Shown here: piece after piece, positions 6,642-14,091 of the stretch
Layout of the letters: each line of letters begins with the position of its first letter
Numbering within the stretch: the first letter of the stretch is position 1
Assembly: GCA_017961625.1 (NCBI GenBank)
Contig: JAGCWY010000092.1
Location: 1-23,600, forward strand
Direction of reading: 5' to 3'
Source of the DNA: Ruminococcus sp.
GTDB taxonomy: Bacteria > Bacillota > Clostridia > Oscillospirales > Ruminococcaceae
DNA length: 23,600 bases
Position numbers and translations under genes: made by a program
The notes under the pieces: generated by a model
The model's input: only the letters and a program-made list of their open reading frames with translations
Told to the model about the DNA's origin: nothing
Database searches by the model: none

Positions 6642-7757
6642 TTAAAAGTACATATATAGCTGACATTTTATCATGCCGTTGTATAGCTTGCGGCGTTTAT
6701 GAGCCTCTGTTCCGAAGAACTTCTCAAACTCTTCATGAGGTGAGATGATATAGCTCTGTCTGCTGCCTCCTTTTCCAAGAACCTTGCCCATTTTACGGTA
6801 TATATCTTCAGCTTCCCGTAGCTCGAGAAGTCTTTCACCGTAGGGTGGATTGCAGATAACAATCGAATCTTCCGGCTGAACGAACTGAGTTATATCAGCC
6901 TGTTCTATTTTCATTCTTGACTTTATACCTGCCTTATGAGCGTTGTCAAGGGTCAGAGCAACAGCTGCATCGTCAATATCAGCACCTATACCACGGAATT
7001 CTGCAGTCTTGTCAACGTTGTCGATAGCTCTTTTGCGCTCCTCTTGCCATACACGGCTGTCAAAGGTGCTCCACTTTTCAGCAGCGAAACGTCTGTTTAT
7101 CCCAGGAGCGATGCGGAGAGCTTTCAGTGCGGCTTCGATAAGGAGAGTACCGCTTCCGCAGAAGGGGTCACAGACCACAGTATCAGAGCGTACTCTTGCA
7201 AGGTCAATAATACCTGCCGCCAGAGTCTCCTTTATAGGAGCTGCGTTTGAATTCCGTCTGTATCCACGCTTGTGGAGACCCACGCCGCTTGTGTCGAGAT
7301 AGAGTGAAACAACGTCTTTCAGTATACTGAACTTTATCTGCACTGTTGGACCCGTCTCCTCGAACCAACTTATGCCGTATTTGGAGTTAAGGCGTTCTAC
7401 CGCAGCCTTTTTTACTATGGACTGACAGTCGGGGACGCTGTGTAGAGCTGAGTTCAGTGAATATCCCTTGACAGGGAATGCGTCCTTCGGGCCGATATAG
7501 CGTTCAAGTTCTGCAGCTCTTACGCCCTGAAACAGCTCCTCGAAGGTCGTCGCTTTGAACTCTATTAGCTCTATGAATACTCTTTCTGCCGTAGAAAGGC
7601 AGATATTAGCACGGGCGAGGATATTTCCGTCGCCCGTGAAGCTTATTTTTCCGTCGCTGACCCTGAGGTCAGTTCCGCCTATTTTCTGAATCTCATATTT
7701 TAACACGCTTTCCAGGCCAAAGTGGCATGGACAGCATAATCTGATGTTATTGCTCAA
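6642..7757 (-). CDS. THUMP-domain class I SAM-dependent RNA methyltransferase (RlmL/YpsC type)
   Basis: A 371-residue methyltransferase of the family that makes N2-methylguanosine in 23S rRNA (E. coli RlmL N-terminal half, Bacillus YpsC). The N-terminal half is the ferredoxin-like/THUMP RNA-binding part (CPCHFGLESVLKYEIQKIG at the start). The C-terminal half is a Rossmann methyltransferase with the SAM-binding motif DPFCGSGT near residue 196 and the catalytic NPPYGERL near 299. It is shorter than E. coli RlmL because it lacks the RlmK half, as usual in Firmicutes. The first in-frame start, a TTG at 7775, overlaps the stop codon of the PBP gene. I chose the TTG at 7757 because AAAGGTGAT lies just before it. 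The pair should be translationally coupled. The exact target base is inferred. Confidence 0.9.
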   Translation of the reverse strand: MSNNIRLCCPCHFGLESVLKYEIQKIGGTDLRVSDGKISFTGDGNILARANICLSTAERVFIELIEFKATTFEELFQGVRAAELERYIGPKDAFPVKGYSLNSALHSVPDCQSIVKKAAVERLNSKYGISWFEETGPTVQIKFSILKDVVSLYLDTSGVGLHKRGYRRNSNAAPIKETLAAGIIDLARVRSDTVVCDPFCGSGTLLIEAALKALRIAPGINRRFAAEKWSTFDSRVWQEERKRAIDNVDKTAEFRGIGADIDDAAVALTLDNAHKAGIKSRMKIEQADITQFVQPEDSIVICNPPYGERLLELREAEDIYRKMGKVLGKGGSRQSYIISPHEEFEKFFGTEAHKRRKLYNGMIKCQLYMYF

Positions 7758-7771
7758 AATATCACCTTTTA

Positions 7772-10366
7772 TCAATATTCAGCAAATCCGCTTGCTGCAC
7801 CGCCTGCGTCGCCTCCTGCAGCTGCGCCTCCTGCGTCACCGCCTCCGGCTGCAGCGCCTCCTGCATCACCGCCTGCTGCAGCTCCGCCTGAAGCATCGCC
7901 GCCTACAGCTGCGCCTCCTGCGTCGCCGCCTGCTGCAGCTCCGCCTGAAGCGTTGCCTCCTGCTGATCCGCCCGAAGTAGCGTCAGCTGCGCTTGTTGTT
8001 GCCTGTGTGGTAGTCTGTGAAGCATGGCCTCCATTGCAGTACGGAGGAGAGTAATTATCTGTTACCTGTGATTTCCAGTAACCGATAATACTGCTCTTCG
8101 GGCAGTATGAGCCTGCTATCTTGCCGGTGCTAGAACACATCGGAGCTTCTATAACGGAGCTTACCTTCTCGAAGTCGTAAGCGGTATCGCCATAGTTCTC
8201 GATAATGTAATTGCCTATGACGCTGCGCCATGTCTTTGCCGAGATTACCATGTTTGGCAGTTCAAGGTAGGGACTGATATATTCAAAGCCAACGGTTATT
8301 CCGCTTGCAAAGTCAGGTGTAAGACCTACGAAACACTCGTCAGCGAAGTCCTGAGTAGTACCGGTCTTTCCTACAACGACCTTGTTGGGAAGAACAGCTT
8401 CGGGAGCTGTACCGCCCTGGCCTACAACGTTTTTCATAAGACGGTTCATAACGTAGGCTGTCTCGTCAGAGACCGCGCGTCTTGGATTGCCGTCGTTCTG
8501 ATAGATTACCTGTTGATTGCTGTCCTCTATCTTTGTTATGAAGTGAGCGTCGTACTGCATACCCTGATTTCCGTAGGGGAGATATGCGTTTACTAGGTTT
8601 TCAAGAGTTGTACCGTGTGTTAAAGCGCCAAGTACGAGAGGAGATTCAAGTCCTCTTTCAACCTTGTCCATTCTGAGACCGAGCTTTTCTGTAGTGAAGT
8701 CATATACTTCCTCCGGTCCCAGCTGATGAACAAGCTGAGCCGAGATAGTATTTTTTGACTGACGGAGACCGTCCCAGAGCTGAACGTATCCGCCGCCACC
8801 CTGTATACCGCCGTAGTTCTTAGGCCACCATTCACCGTCGACTATCATTACTCCGGAATCCTTTATGGCAGAGCCCCAGTGGAACTTGCCGGATTCGATG
8901 GCGTAGCCGTAACCGGCGATAGGCTTGATAGTAGAACCTACCTGACGTCCGTTGTCCTTTTTGCAGGCGTAGTTCGTAACAAGAGAGCCTTTTTTCTCAC
9001 CGGTATTTCCAACTGCACAGAGGACCTCGCCCTGATAGTTTATAGCGACGAAGGCAACATGGGCAGAATATTCCTCAGGAACTCCGTCAGGATTGCCGAA
9101 GGGCTTGAGGTCGACGGTCTTGTTGTACTGATAGGGATATAAGAACTCACCTAGTACGTTGTCAACATTGCTGAGCCTGTCCTCAACGTAGGTCTGCATT
9201 TTCTTGTCATACTTGGTATATATCTTATAGCCGCCCTTGTATATCTTTTCGAGAGCGGTATCTTCGTCCAGATCATATGTCTCTGCGAACCAATCTCTTG
9301 CCTCAAGGAGGATATTGTCCAGTACCCAGCTGTAGGCTTCTTCCTTGTTCTTAAGGTCTTCAAGCTCTGATTCAGGATGGAGAGCCTTATACTCGTCTGA
9401 GTCGGTGAAGATAAGAGGAGCGACCATATACTCCTGATACTCGTCGTAGCTGATAGATCCGTTATCGTACATCTGGTAAAGAACGTATTCCTGACGGGGT
9501 TTGTTGTTAGCTTTGCCGTCTACAACAATGGGAGACGAAAGGTCGTTATCATCTTGATGATACTCGACCTGCGGACCGTATTCCTCAGGGCTCTTTGGTA
9601 TAGCTGCAAGTACAGCTGCCTCGGGTATGGATAACTCGTCAACGCTTTTTCCAAAATATTCCAGAGAAGCTGTTTGTATTCCGTTTATAGGACCACCGAA
9701 TCCGATATAGTTCAGGTATTCCTCAAGTATCTCGTCCTTGGAGTAAGACTTTTCGAGCTGCATAGCCGAGAATATCTCACGTATCTTACGCTGTGGAGAG
9801 TGCTCGTCGTCGCCAGAGAGGTTCTTTACCAGCTGCTGCGTGATTGTGGAACCACCCTGTTCGGTGTCGTAGAAGTGGAGGAACATATTGAGGAAGGCGG
9901 AGAAGGTACGCTTATAGTCAACGCCCTCGTGAACGTAGAAACGCTCGTCCTCGGTATATACGAAAGCGTCCCTAACGTGCTGCGGTATCCTGTCGATAGA
10001 GACGGGTATACGCTGCATACCTACTGTGAATTCGCGCACCATTTCCAGTTGATCGTTTCCGTTTTCGTCTTTTACCTCTGCGTAGATATAGGTGTTGCTT
10101 CCAGATTCAAGATCCTGAAGGGTTACTGTAGTGGAGTCGTCCATGAATTTGAGTACATAGACGGTAAGGGCAGTACTTACGATAGTTCCTGTTATTATAA
10201 TAACCAGGGTCAGGGAAAGCAGAGTGGCTGTTATTACTGATATCAGCTTCTTGAATACCCTAAGTATCTTTCTTTTTTTCTTTTTTTTCTTTTTCTGTGG
10301 TGGATTATACACTTCCTGATCCGCCGCTTCAAGGTGTCGGGAAGTGGGGAAATTTTTATCGTTCAT
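7772..10366 (-). CDS. Class A penicillin-binding protein (bifunctional transglycosylase/transpeptidase)
   Basis: Polymerises and cross-links peptidoglycan outside the membrane. From the ATG at 10366 it has 864 residues: a very basic cytoplasmic tail with a run of lysines (about 24-33), one membrane anchor (41-72), a GT51 domain with the catalytic Glu in EDERFYVHEG (E139) and GGSTITQQLVKN, and a transpeptidase domain with STIK near residue 477, SKN near 536 and KTGTT near 667. All three penicillin-binding motifs are intact. The last 80 residues are a linker (TTTQATTSAAD) and a Gly/Ala/Asp repeat tail. The start is uncertain: the frame opens at a TTG at 10408 and there is another TTG at 10396 beside an AAAGGAG sequence, but both are badly spaced; the ATG at 10366 lacks a clear ribosome site. 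Confidence 0.93.
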   Translation of the reverse strand: MNDKNFPTSRHLEAADQEVYNPPQKKKKKKKRKILRVFKKLISVITATLLSLTLVIIITGTIVSTALTVYVLKFMDDSTTVTLQDLESGSNTYIYAEVKDENGNDQLEMVREFTVGMQRIPVSIDRIPQHVRDAFVYTEDERFYVHEGVDYKRTFSAFLNMFLHFYDTEQGGSTITQQLVKNLSGDDEHSPQRKIREIFSAMQLEKSYSKDEILEEYLNYIGFGGPINGIQTASLEYFGKSVDELSIPEAAVLAAIPKSPEEYGPQVEYHQDDNDLSSPIVVDGKANNKPRQEYVLYQMYDNGSISYDEYQEYMVAPLIFTDSDEYKALHPESELEDLKNKEEAYSWVLDNILLEARDWFAETYDLDEDTALEKIYKGGYKIYTKYDKKMQTYVEDRLSNVDNVLGEFLYPYQYNKTVDLKPFGNPDGVPEEYSAHVAFVAINYQGEVLCAVGNTGEKKGSLVTNYACKKDNGRQVGSTIKPIAGYGYAIESGKFHWGSAIKDSGVMIVDGEWWPKNYGGIQGGGGYVQLWDGLRQSKNTISAQLVHQLGPEEVYDFTTEKLGLRMDKVERGLESPLVLGALTHGTTLENLVNAYLPYGNQGMQYDAHFITKIEDSNQQVIYQNDGNPRRAVSDETAYVMNRLMKNVVGQGGTAPEAVLPNKVVVGKTGTTQDFADECFVGLTPDFASGITVGFEYISPYLELPNMVISAKTWRSVIGNYIIENYGDTAYDFEKVSSVIEAPMCSSTGKIAGSYCPKSSIIGYWKSQVTDNYSPPYCNGGHASQTTTQATTSAADATSGGSAGGNASGGAAAGGDAGGAAVGGDASGGAAAGGDAGGAAAGGGDAGGAAAGGDAGGAASGFAEY
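7785..7985 (-). repeat. Gly/Ala/Asp tandem repeats at the PBP C-terminus
   Basis: About 65 codons made of imperfect units such as GGDAGGAAA and GGDASGGAA, in a run of related GC-rich sequence unlike the rest of the gene. The tail would be extracellular and flexible. At the DNA level it is prone to slippage. An alternative frame reads as Arg/Leu-rich and is not a gene. Confidence 0.85.
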
Positions 10367-10435
10367 TGTTGTCAGAATAGCCGATGTGAACGGCAAAGCT
10401 CCTTTCAAAGATTATATGTCCGTATACAAATATAC

Positions 10436-10464
10436 ATTATACATTATATCACGTATTGCGTCAA
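10436..10464 (-). promoter_or_regulatory. SigA-type promoter of the PBP operon
   Basis: On the minus strand TTGACG (10464-10459), a 17-bp spacer, TATAAT (10441-10436). A second TATAAT lies inside the spacer but at the wrong distance. The leader would be about 65 nt to the ATG at 10366. Confidence 0.8.
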
Positions 10465-10498
10465 ATGTTAAGACCTTTCCGAAAAAATCAGCAATTTG

Positions 10499-10504
10499 TA
10501 TAAT
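10499..10504 (+). promoter_or_regulatory. Probable -10 box for the gene at 10558
   Basis: TATAAT at 10499-10504, preceded by TTG but with only a poor -35 sequence (TTTCCG) 17 bp upstream. It is divergent from the PBP promoter, with the two start sites about 80 bp apart. Confidence 0.4.
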
Positions 10505-10557
10505 ATAGAAAAAAAGGGCGATACTAAATAAGGATATTTCGGCAAGGGAGTGATAAA

Positions 10558-10896
10558 ATGACATACAGGCGCGCAAAAAGGATATATTTTACGCTTGTAA
10601 CTGCAGCTGTTATAGCCGTATTTATCGTGGTCTGTACCCTCGGTCAGGAGGTTCACAGGAAGCGGGTGGAGGCCCGACTCGCAGCGGCTGCGGTCCACGA
10701 GGGAAGGCAGGGCTTCATCGTCCGCGAGAGCGGAGGACGGGCTGCGGTTTTCAGGAATGGCGAGGAAAAGCCATATCTTCTCATAGATGTGGAGCTGCCC
10801 CTGCTGTCAGATTTCGACAGGGAGGCACTTTACGAGGGGATATATATATCTAGTGAGAAGGAGCTGAGGCAGTTCATCGAGGATATCTCATCGTGA
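10558..10896 (+). CDS. Small membrane-anchored protein with BofC C-terminal-like domain
   Basis: 112 residues. One transmembrane helix near the N-terminus (about 9-29) is followed by a short basic stretch and a compact domain from about residue 52: FIVRESGGRAAVFRNGEEKP, then DVELPLLSDFDREALYEGI and EELxxFIEDISS-like ending. This pattern, a short beta sheet ending in an acidic helix, matches the BofC C-terminal domain found in many small clostridial proteins. BofC regulates a forespore signalling protease in Bacillus, but these short versions have no proven role. A GGGAGTGAT ribosome site sits before the ATG. The 3' end overlaps the convergent flavin reductase gene by 9 bp. Confidence 0.7.
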   Translation: MTYRRAKRIYFTLVTAAVIAVFIVVCTLGQEVHRKRVEARLAAAAVHEGRQGFIVRESGGRAAVFRNGEEKPYLLIDVELPLLSDFDREALYEGIYISSEKELRQFIEDISS

Positions 10897-11481
10897 GTTC
10901 TGAGGAGGTCTGCGGTGCTTTTTCTTCTTTTTCACAGAGAAGCCGAAGTCGCCCAGTTTCCTTCCGAGAGCGAAGTACTCGCCGTGGGCGAAAGCCATTA
11001 GACCGCACTGCTGGAGGTTGAGCTTCCCCTTACTGTCGATGAATCTTTCGTCGGCGTTTATGCCAACTATTTCCGCAAGGAACATGGTGTGAGAGCCGAG
11101 GAGCTTTTCCTCGGTGACTCTACATTCAAGGCTCAAGGGACATTCCTCGATAAGAGGGGGAGCAACCTTCTGTGCAGGAGCGGTATGTAGACTGCAGAGT
11201 GCGAATTTATCCGTATCCTTTCCGCTTTTGACGCCGCAGAGGTCGGTCTCACGGCACATAGCGGAAGTGGTGAGGTTTATGACGAATTCTCCTGAGCTTT
11301 TGATTATATCGTGTGAATACCTTTCGGGGCGCACCGATATATAGGTCATAGGCGGTCTTGTACATACTATTCCTGTCCAGCCTATGGTGAGCACGTTAGG
11401 TTTTTCGACAGTTCCGCAGGTAACGAGAGCTGCGGGAACGGGAGCGAGCAGAGTGCTGCCTTTCCAGAATTGCTTAGCCAT
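10888..11481 (-). CDS. Flavin reductase family protein (FMN-binding split barrel)
   Basis: 197 residues. An FMN-binding split-barrel protein of the flavin reductase-like (DIM6/NTAB) family. Features: the N-terminal strand STLLAPVPAALVTCG, then PNVLTIGWTGIVCTRPPMTYISVRPERYSHDII, the usual flavin-site segment, and EFVINLTT. It ends in a basic tail (VKKKKKHRRPP). Such proteins reduce flavin or use FMN in electron transfer; the partner is unknown. The start codon overlaps the end of the ferredoxin gene upstream by 8 bp, so the two are translationally coupled and probably exchange electrons (inference). Confidence 0.88.
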   Translation of the reverse strand: MAKQFWKGSTLLAPVPAALVTCGTVEKPNVLTIGWTGIVCTRPPMTYISVRPERYSHDIIKSSGEFVINLTTSAMCRETDLCGVKSGKDTDKFALCSLHTAPAQKVAPPLIEECPLSLECRVTEEKLLGSHTMFLAEIVGINADERFIDSKGKLNLQQCGLMAFAHGEYFALGRKLGDFGFSVKKKKKHRRPPQNSR

Positions 11482-12313
11482 TGTTTCTCCTTTTGGGTAT
11501 ATTCTTCTTTACACTGAAGCTCTTTTCAGCCTCACCGTGCTTCCTTTCATTAAGGAAATGCTTGTATTTCCTGAAGCTGTACTTGCCTTTTTCCTTCGTT
11601 GCGCTGCCATATTCTATAGCGTCGGCAGGGCAGTTTCCCACGCACGCCATACAGTGTGAACAACTGTTACCCCATACGGGCTTTTTGTCCCTGATAGATA
11701 TATTGTTCATGGGACAGAGCTTTTCGCACTTTCCACAGCTCACGCACTTATCCGTGGCGAAGAAATCCTTTGTGGGCATTTTGTATTTTGTCCACACGGG
11801 ATTGAAGGGTATCGTTATCAGCTTTTCAAACATGAAGATATGACGTCCGCGGAGCCTTTCGCCGCGCTTAATCAGGTTAGCGGTCTCGTCGAGCCTGTCG
11901 CATGCGCTCAGCAGCCTCTTTTTTATCTCGTCGCTTGTCTGCGGGGGATAGCGTCCGAGGAAGTAGTTTCGGGGCATAATGATCTCGGTATGCCCCATAT
12001 ACTCCATTTTTTTCTTCCTAAACAGCCTTTTTGCAAGGTAGCCTGTAATACCTGAATAGCCTGCGCTGTTGGCAATGAAGTAAACTTTCCTATTGCCTGA
12101 GAGTTTAAGCCTTTTAAGGTACTTGCTAAGAAAACGCGGCATCTCACATACATACACCGGAGCACATACTATGAACGGCTTTTCCGAGCGTATCTCGGAC
12201 AGGTCGCTTCTTTTTATCCTGTCCAGCAGATCAACGCACTCGTCGCCGAGCTTTTCTGCAAGCTCCGTAGCGATGAACTGGGTGTTACCAGTCGCTGAAA
12301 AATATAAAACCAT
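11474..12313 (-). CDS. EFR1-type flavodoxin/4Fe-4S ferredoxin fusion protein
   Basis: 279 residues combining a flavodoxin-like domain and two 4Fe-4S clusters, the EFR1 family layout. The N-terminus VLYFSATGNTQFIA is the FMN phosphate-binding loop. Middle motifs are FIVCAPVYVCEMPRF and NSAGYSGITG. The C-terminal part has CVSCGKCEKLCP and CSHCMACVGNCP (about residues 188-232), two complete CxxCxxCxxxCP cluster motifs. It should carry electrons between ferredoxin-type donors and flavin. The ATG at 12313 follows GGAGAGAG; a GTG at 12331 in the same frame lies before that site and is rejected. First gene of a two-gene operon with the flavin reductase. Confidence 0.9.
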   Translation of the reverse strand: MVLYFSATGNTQFIATELAEKLGDECVDLLDRIKRSDLSEIRSEKPFIVCAPVYVCEMPRFLSKYLKRLKLSGNRKVYFIANSAGYSGITGYLAKRLFRKKKMEYMGHTEIIMPRNYFLGRYPPQTSDEIKKRLLSACDRLDETANLIKRGERLRGRHIFMFEKLITIPFNPVWTKYKMPTKDFFATDKCVSCGKCEKLCPMNNISIRDKKPVWGNSCSHCMACVGNCPADAIEYGSATKEKGKYSFRKYKHFLNERKHGEAEKSFSVKKNIPKRRNNG

Positions 12314-12370
12314 AGATCTCTCTCCAATCACATATACAAAAAGCGGTCAAACGTTTTGTGTATCAATATA

Positions 12371-12399
12371 ATTATACCATTATTAAGGGAGATTTTCAA
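12371..12399 (-). promoter_or_regulatory. SigA-type promoter of the EFR1/flavin reductase operon
   Basis: On the minus strand TTGAAA (12399-12394), a 17-bp spacer, TATAAT (12376-12371). Confidence 0.8.
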
Positions 12400-12459
12400 T
12401 CTTTTTCGCAAATTTCAGCCCTCTGGCAGATTTCGGCATATTTCGCAGAGCTGAGGTGG

Positions 12460-12465
12460 TATAAT
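12460..12465 (+). promoter_or_regulatory. Possible -10 box of the spoIIA operon
   Basis: TATAAT lies 46 bp before the first start codon, but no good SigA -35 lies 16-18 bp upstream. In Bacillus this operon is read by SigH; I could not recognise a clear SigH site. Confidence 0.35.
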
Positions 12466-12510
12466 ATGGCATGAAAAGGCTGAAAGGCACAGTGAAAAGG
12501 AGGAGAAGCA

Positions 12511-12816
12511 ATGAAAATAGACATAAAGAACGAGAACGGCACTGCAGTCGCAAAGCTCAGCGGTGAAATTGACCATCATAACGCAAAGGAGCTACGAGAG
12601 GAACTTGACCGCTTTATCGTGACGGCGCAGCCTCGGGAGCTTGCTATAGACTTTGGTGGCATAACCTTCATGGACAGCTCTGGCATAGGTTTGATTATGG
12701 GGCGCTTCAAGCTGCTCAGGGAGTGCGGTGGGAAGCTGGAGGTGCTGAACCCTCAGCCTTATATAAAGCGTGTCATGAAACTTTCTGGCATTGAAAGGAT
12801 AGTAAAAATACGGTAA
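12511..12816 (+). CDS. spoIIAA: Anti-sigma F factor antagonist SpoIIAA (STAS domain)
   Basis: 101 residues forming one STAS domain. When unphosphorylated this protein binds SpoIIAB and frees sigma F. The phosphorylation site is intact: FMDSSGIGLIMGR with the target Ser at position 57, equivalent to Ser58 in B. subtilis. The N-terminal strands (AVAKLSGEIDHHNA) also match. A strong AAGGAGGAG ribosome site precedes the ATG. It is the first gene of a tight three-gene unit in the same order as the Bacillus spoIIA operon, which is the main reason to call it SpoIIAA rather than RsbV. Confidence 0.93.
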   Translation: MKIDIKNENGTAVAKLSGEIDHHNAKELREELDRFIVTAQPRELAIDFGGITFMDSSGIGLIMGRFKLLRECGGKLEVLNPQPYIKRVMKLSGIERIVKIR

Positions 12817-12828
12817 AGGAGAAATACA

Positions 12829-13266
12829 ATGGAAATACTCAACGAGATAAGGTTCAGAATGCCGTCCCTCTCCGTGAACGAGGCGGCAGCACGGTCGGTG
12901 GTGTCTTCATTTCTGATACAGGCAGATCCCACAGTAGAGGAGCTTTCGGACATACGCACGGCGGTGTCGGAGGCGGTGACAAATGCCATAGTACACGGCT
13001 ACAGAAACAGAAAGGGAGATATCGAGCTGACGGTACGACTGCTCCCGGAAAGAACGGTATACATAAGGATAAGGGACAAGGGCTGCGGCATTGCGGACAT
13101 AGAGCAGGCAATGGAGCCTCTATTCACTACGGCTCCCGAGGAGGAGCGTTCAGGGCTGGGCTTTTCGGTTATGAAGTCCTTTACGGACAGGCTCGCTGTA
13201 CGGAGCGCTCCTGGAAAGGGCACTACAGTCACTATGAGAAAGAGGCTATCCGCCCATGGAGACTGA
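12829..13266 (+). CDS. spoIIAB: Anti-sigma F factor / serine kinase SpoIIAB
   Basis: 145 residues, nearly the same as B. subtilis SpoIIAB. A GHKL-fold kinase that binds and silences sigma F and phosphorylates SpoIIAA with ATP. The N-box VSEAVTNAIVHGY (catalytic Glu48 and Mg-binding Asn52), the G1 box RDKGCGI and the G2 box RSGLGFSVM are all present. It begins 12 bp after SpoIIAA and its 3' end overlaps the sigma gene by 11 bp, which ties synthesis of the inhibitor to that of its target. Confidence 0.93.
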   Translation: MEILNEIRFRMPSLSVNEAAARSVVSSFLIQADPTVEELSDIRTAVSEAVTNAIVHGYRNRKGDIELTVRLLPERTVYIRIRDKGCGIADIEQAMEPLFTTAPEEERSGLGFSVMKSFTDRLAVRSAPGKGTTVTMRKRLSAHGD

Positions 13267-13915
13267 GGTAAAAAAGCCAGCCGCCGAGGACAATCTCGGG
13301 CTCGTCCACCTCTGCGCCAACCGCTTCCGGGGGCGCGGCATAGAGTACGACGACCTGTTCTCTGCCGGTTGTATTGGGCTGCTTAAAGCCGTCAAAGCCT
13401 TTGACAGCGGCAGGGGAGTTAAGTTCTCGACTTATGCAGTTCCTGTCATACTAGGCGAGATAAAGCGGCTCTTCAGGGACGGCGGCTCTGTGAGAGTCAG
13501 CCGGAGCCTTAAGGAGCTTTCACTTCGCTTGCAGCGACTGTGCGAGAGCTTTAGGCAGAAGGAAATGAGGGAGCCCACAGTGGCGGAGCTCGCAGCTCTG
13601 TCGGGAGAGAGCGAGGCTGAGGTATCAGAGGCTCTTTGCGTATGTCAGCCCACTGTTTCCCTCACCTCGGGAGATGATGAAGAGGGGCAGACGGATATAC
13701 CCGTTGAAGCTCCCGACGAGAGCATAACAGACTTGATTGCCCTGAGACAGATAATGACGGAGCTGGAGCCTACCGACCGGGCCCTTCTTGAGCTCCGTTA
13801 TTTCAGGGGGCTCACCCAGACAAAGACCGCAAGGGCTCTCGGAATGACGCAGGTACAGGTGTCCCGGCGTGAAAAGAAGCTTCTGATGCAGATGAGGGAG
13901 GAGCTACTCAGCTAA
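13256..13915 (+). CDS. sigF: RNA polymerase sigma-F factor (compact)
   Basis: 219 residues, about 35 shorter than B. subtilis SigF. It selects promoters of the early forespore programme in spore formers. Region 2 is clear (YDDLFSAGCIGLLKAVKAFD, then KFSTYAVPVILGEIKR), as are region 3 (VRVSRSLKELSLRLQR) and the region 4 helix-turn-helix (GLTQTKTARALGMTQVQVSR). Much of the missing length is at the N-terminus: the region-1.2-like helices before region 2.1 are reduced to a few residues. It starts inside the spoIIAB gene without a strong ribosome site, so it is probably translated by coupling. No obvious terminator follows. Confidence 0.92.
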   Translation: METEVKKPAAEDNLGLVHLCANRFRGRGIEYDDLFSAGCIGLLKAVKAFDSGRGVKFSTYAVPVILGEIKRLFRDGGSVRVSRSLKELSLRLQRLCESFRQKEMREPTVAELAALSGESEAEVSEALCVCQPTVSLTSGDDEEGQTDIPVEAPDESITDLIALRQIMTELEPTDRALLELRYFRGLTQTKTARALGMTQVQVSRREKKLLMQMREELLS

Positions 13916-13973
13916 CCTCCCATTCATTCCTTGGTAAAAAAGTATATTTTATTGCGGAAATTATCGAACGGCG

Positions 13974-14002
13974 TTGACATTTCCGGGAAAAGAGGTTATA
14001 AT
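13974..14002 (+). promoter_or_regulatory. SigA-type promoter of the GH5 cellulase gene
   Basis: TTGACA (13974-13979), a 17-bp spacer and TATAAT (13997-14002): a perfect consensus match. The leader would be about 83 nt. Confidence 0.92.
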
Positions 14003-14014
14003 TAGTTTGTACTC

Positions 14015-14057
14015 AATGACTGCCTGAGGACGGTCATTACCCCGGACAAAGTTCGGG
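14015..14057 (+). promoter_or_regulatory. Two-hairpin leader of the GH5 mRNA
   Basis: AATGAC (14015-14020) pairs with GTCATT (14033-14038). A second, stronger stem pairs CCCGGAC (14041-14047) with GTTCGGG (14051-14057), one G-U, around an AAA loop. No U-tract follows, so this is not a terminator. It starts within about 6 nt of the expected transcript end. I do not recognise a known riboswitch. Confidence 0.55.
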
Positions 14058-14091
14058 AAGCGCAAATTCTTTAAAAAGAGAGGGAATTACT

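Noticed and set aside
6448..6645. 65-codon GTG-initiated frame
   Set aside because: No ribosome site, and it reads through a terminator hairpin.
9674..10240. 188-codon plus-strand frame
   Set aside because: Antisense to the PBP transglycosylase region, whose motifs are intact on the minus strand.
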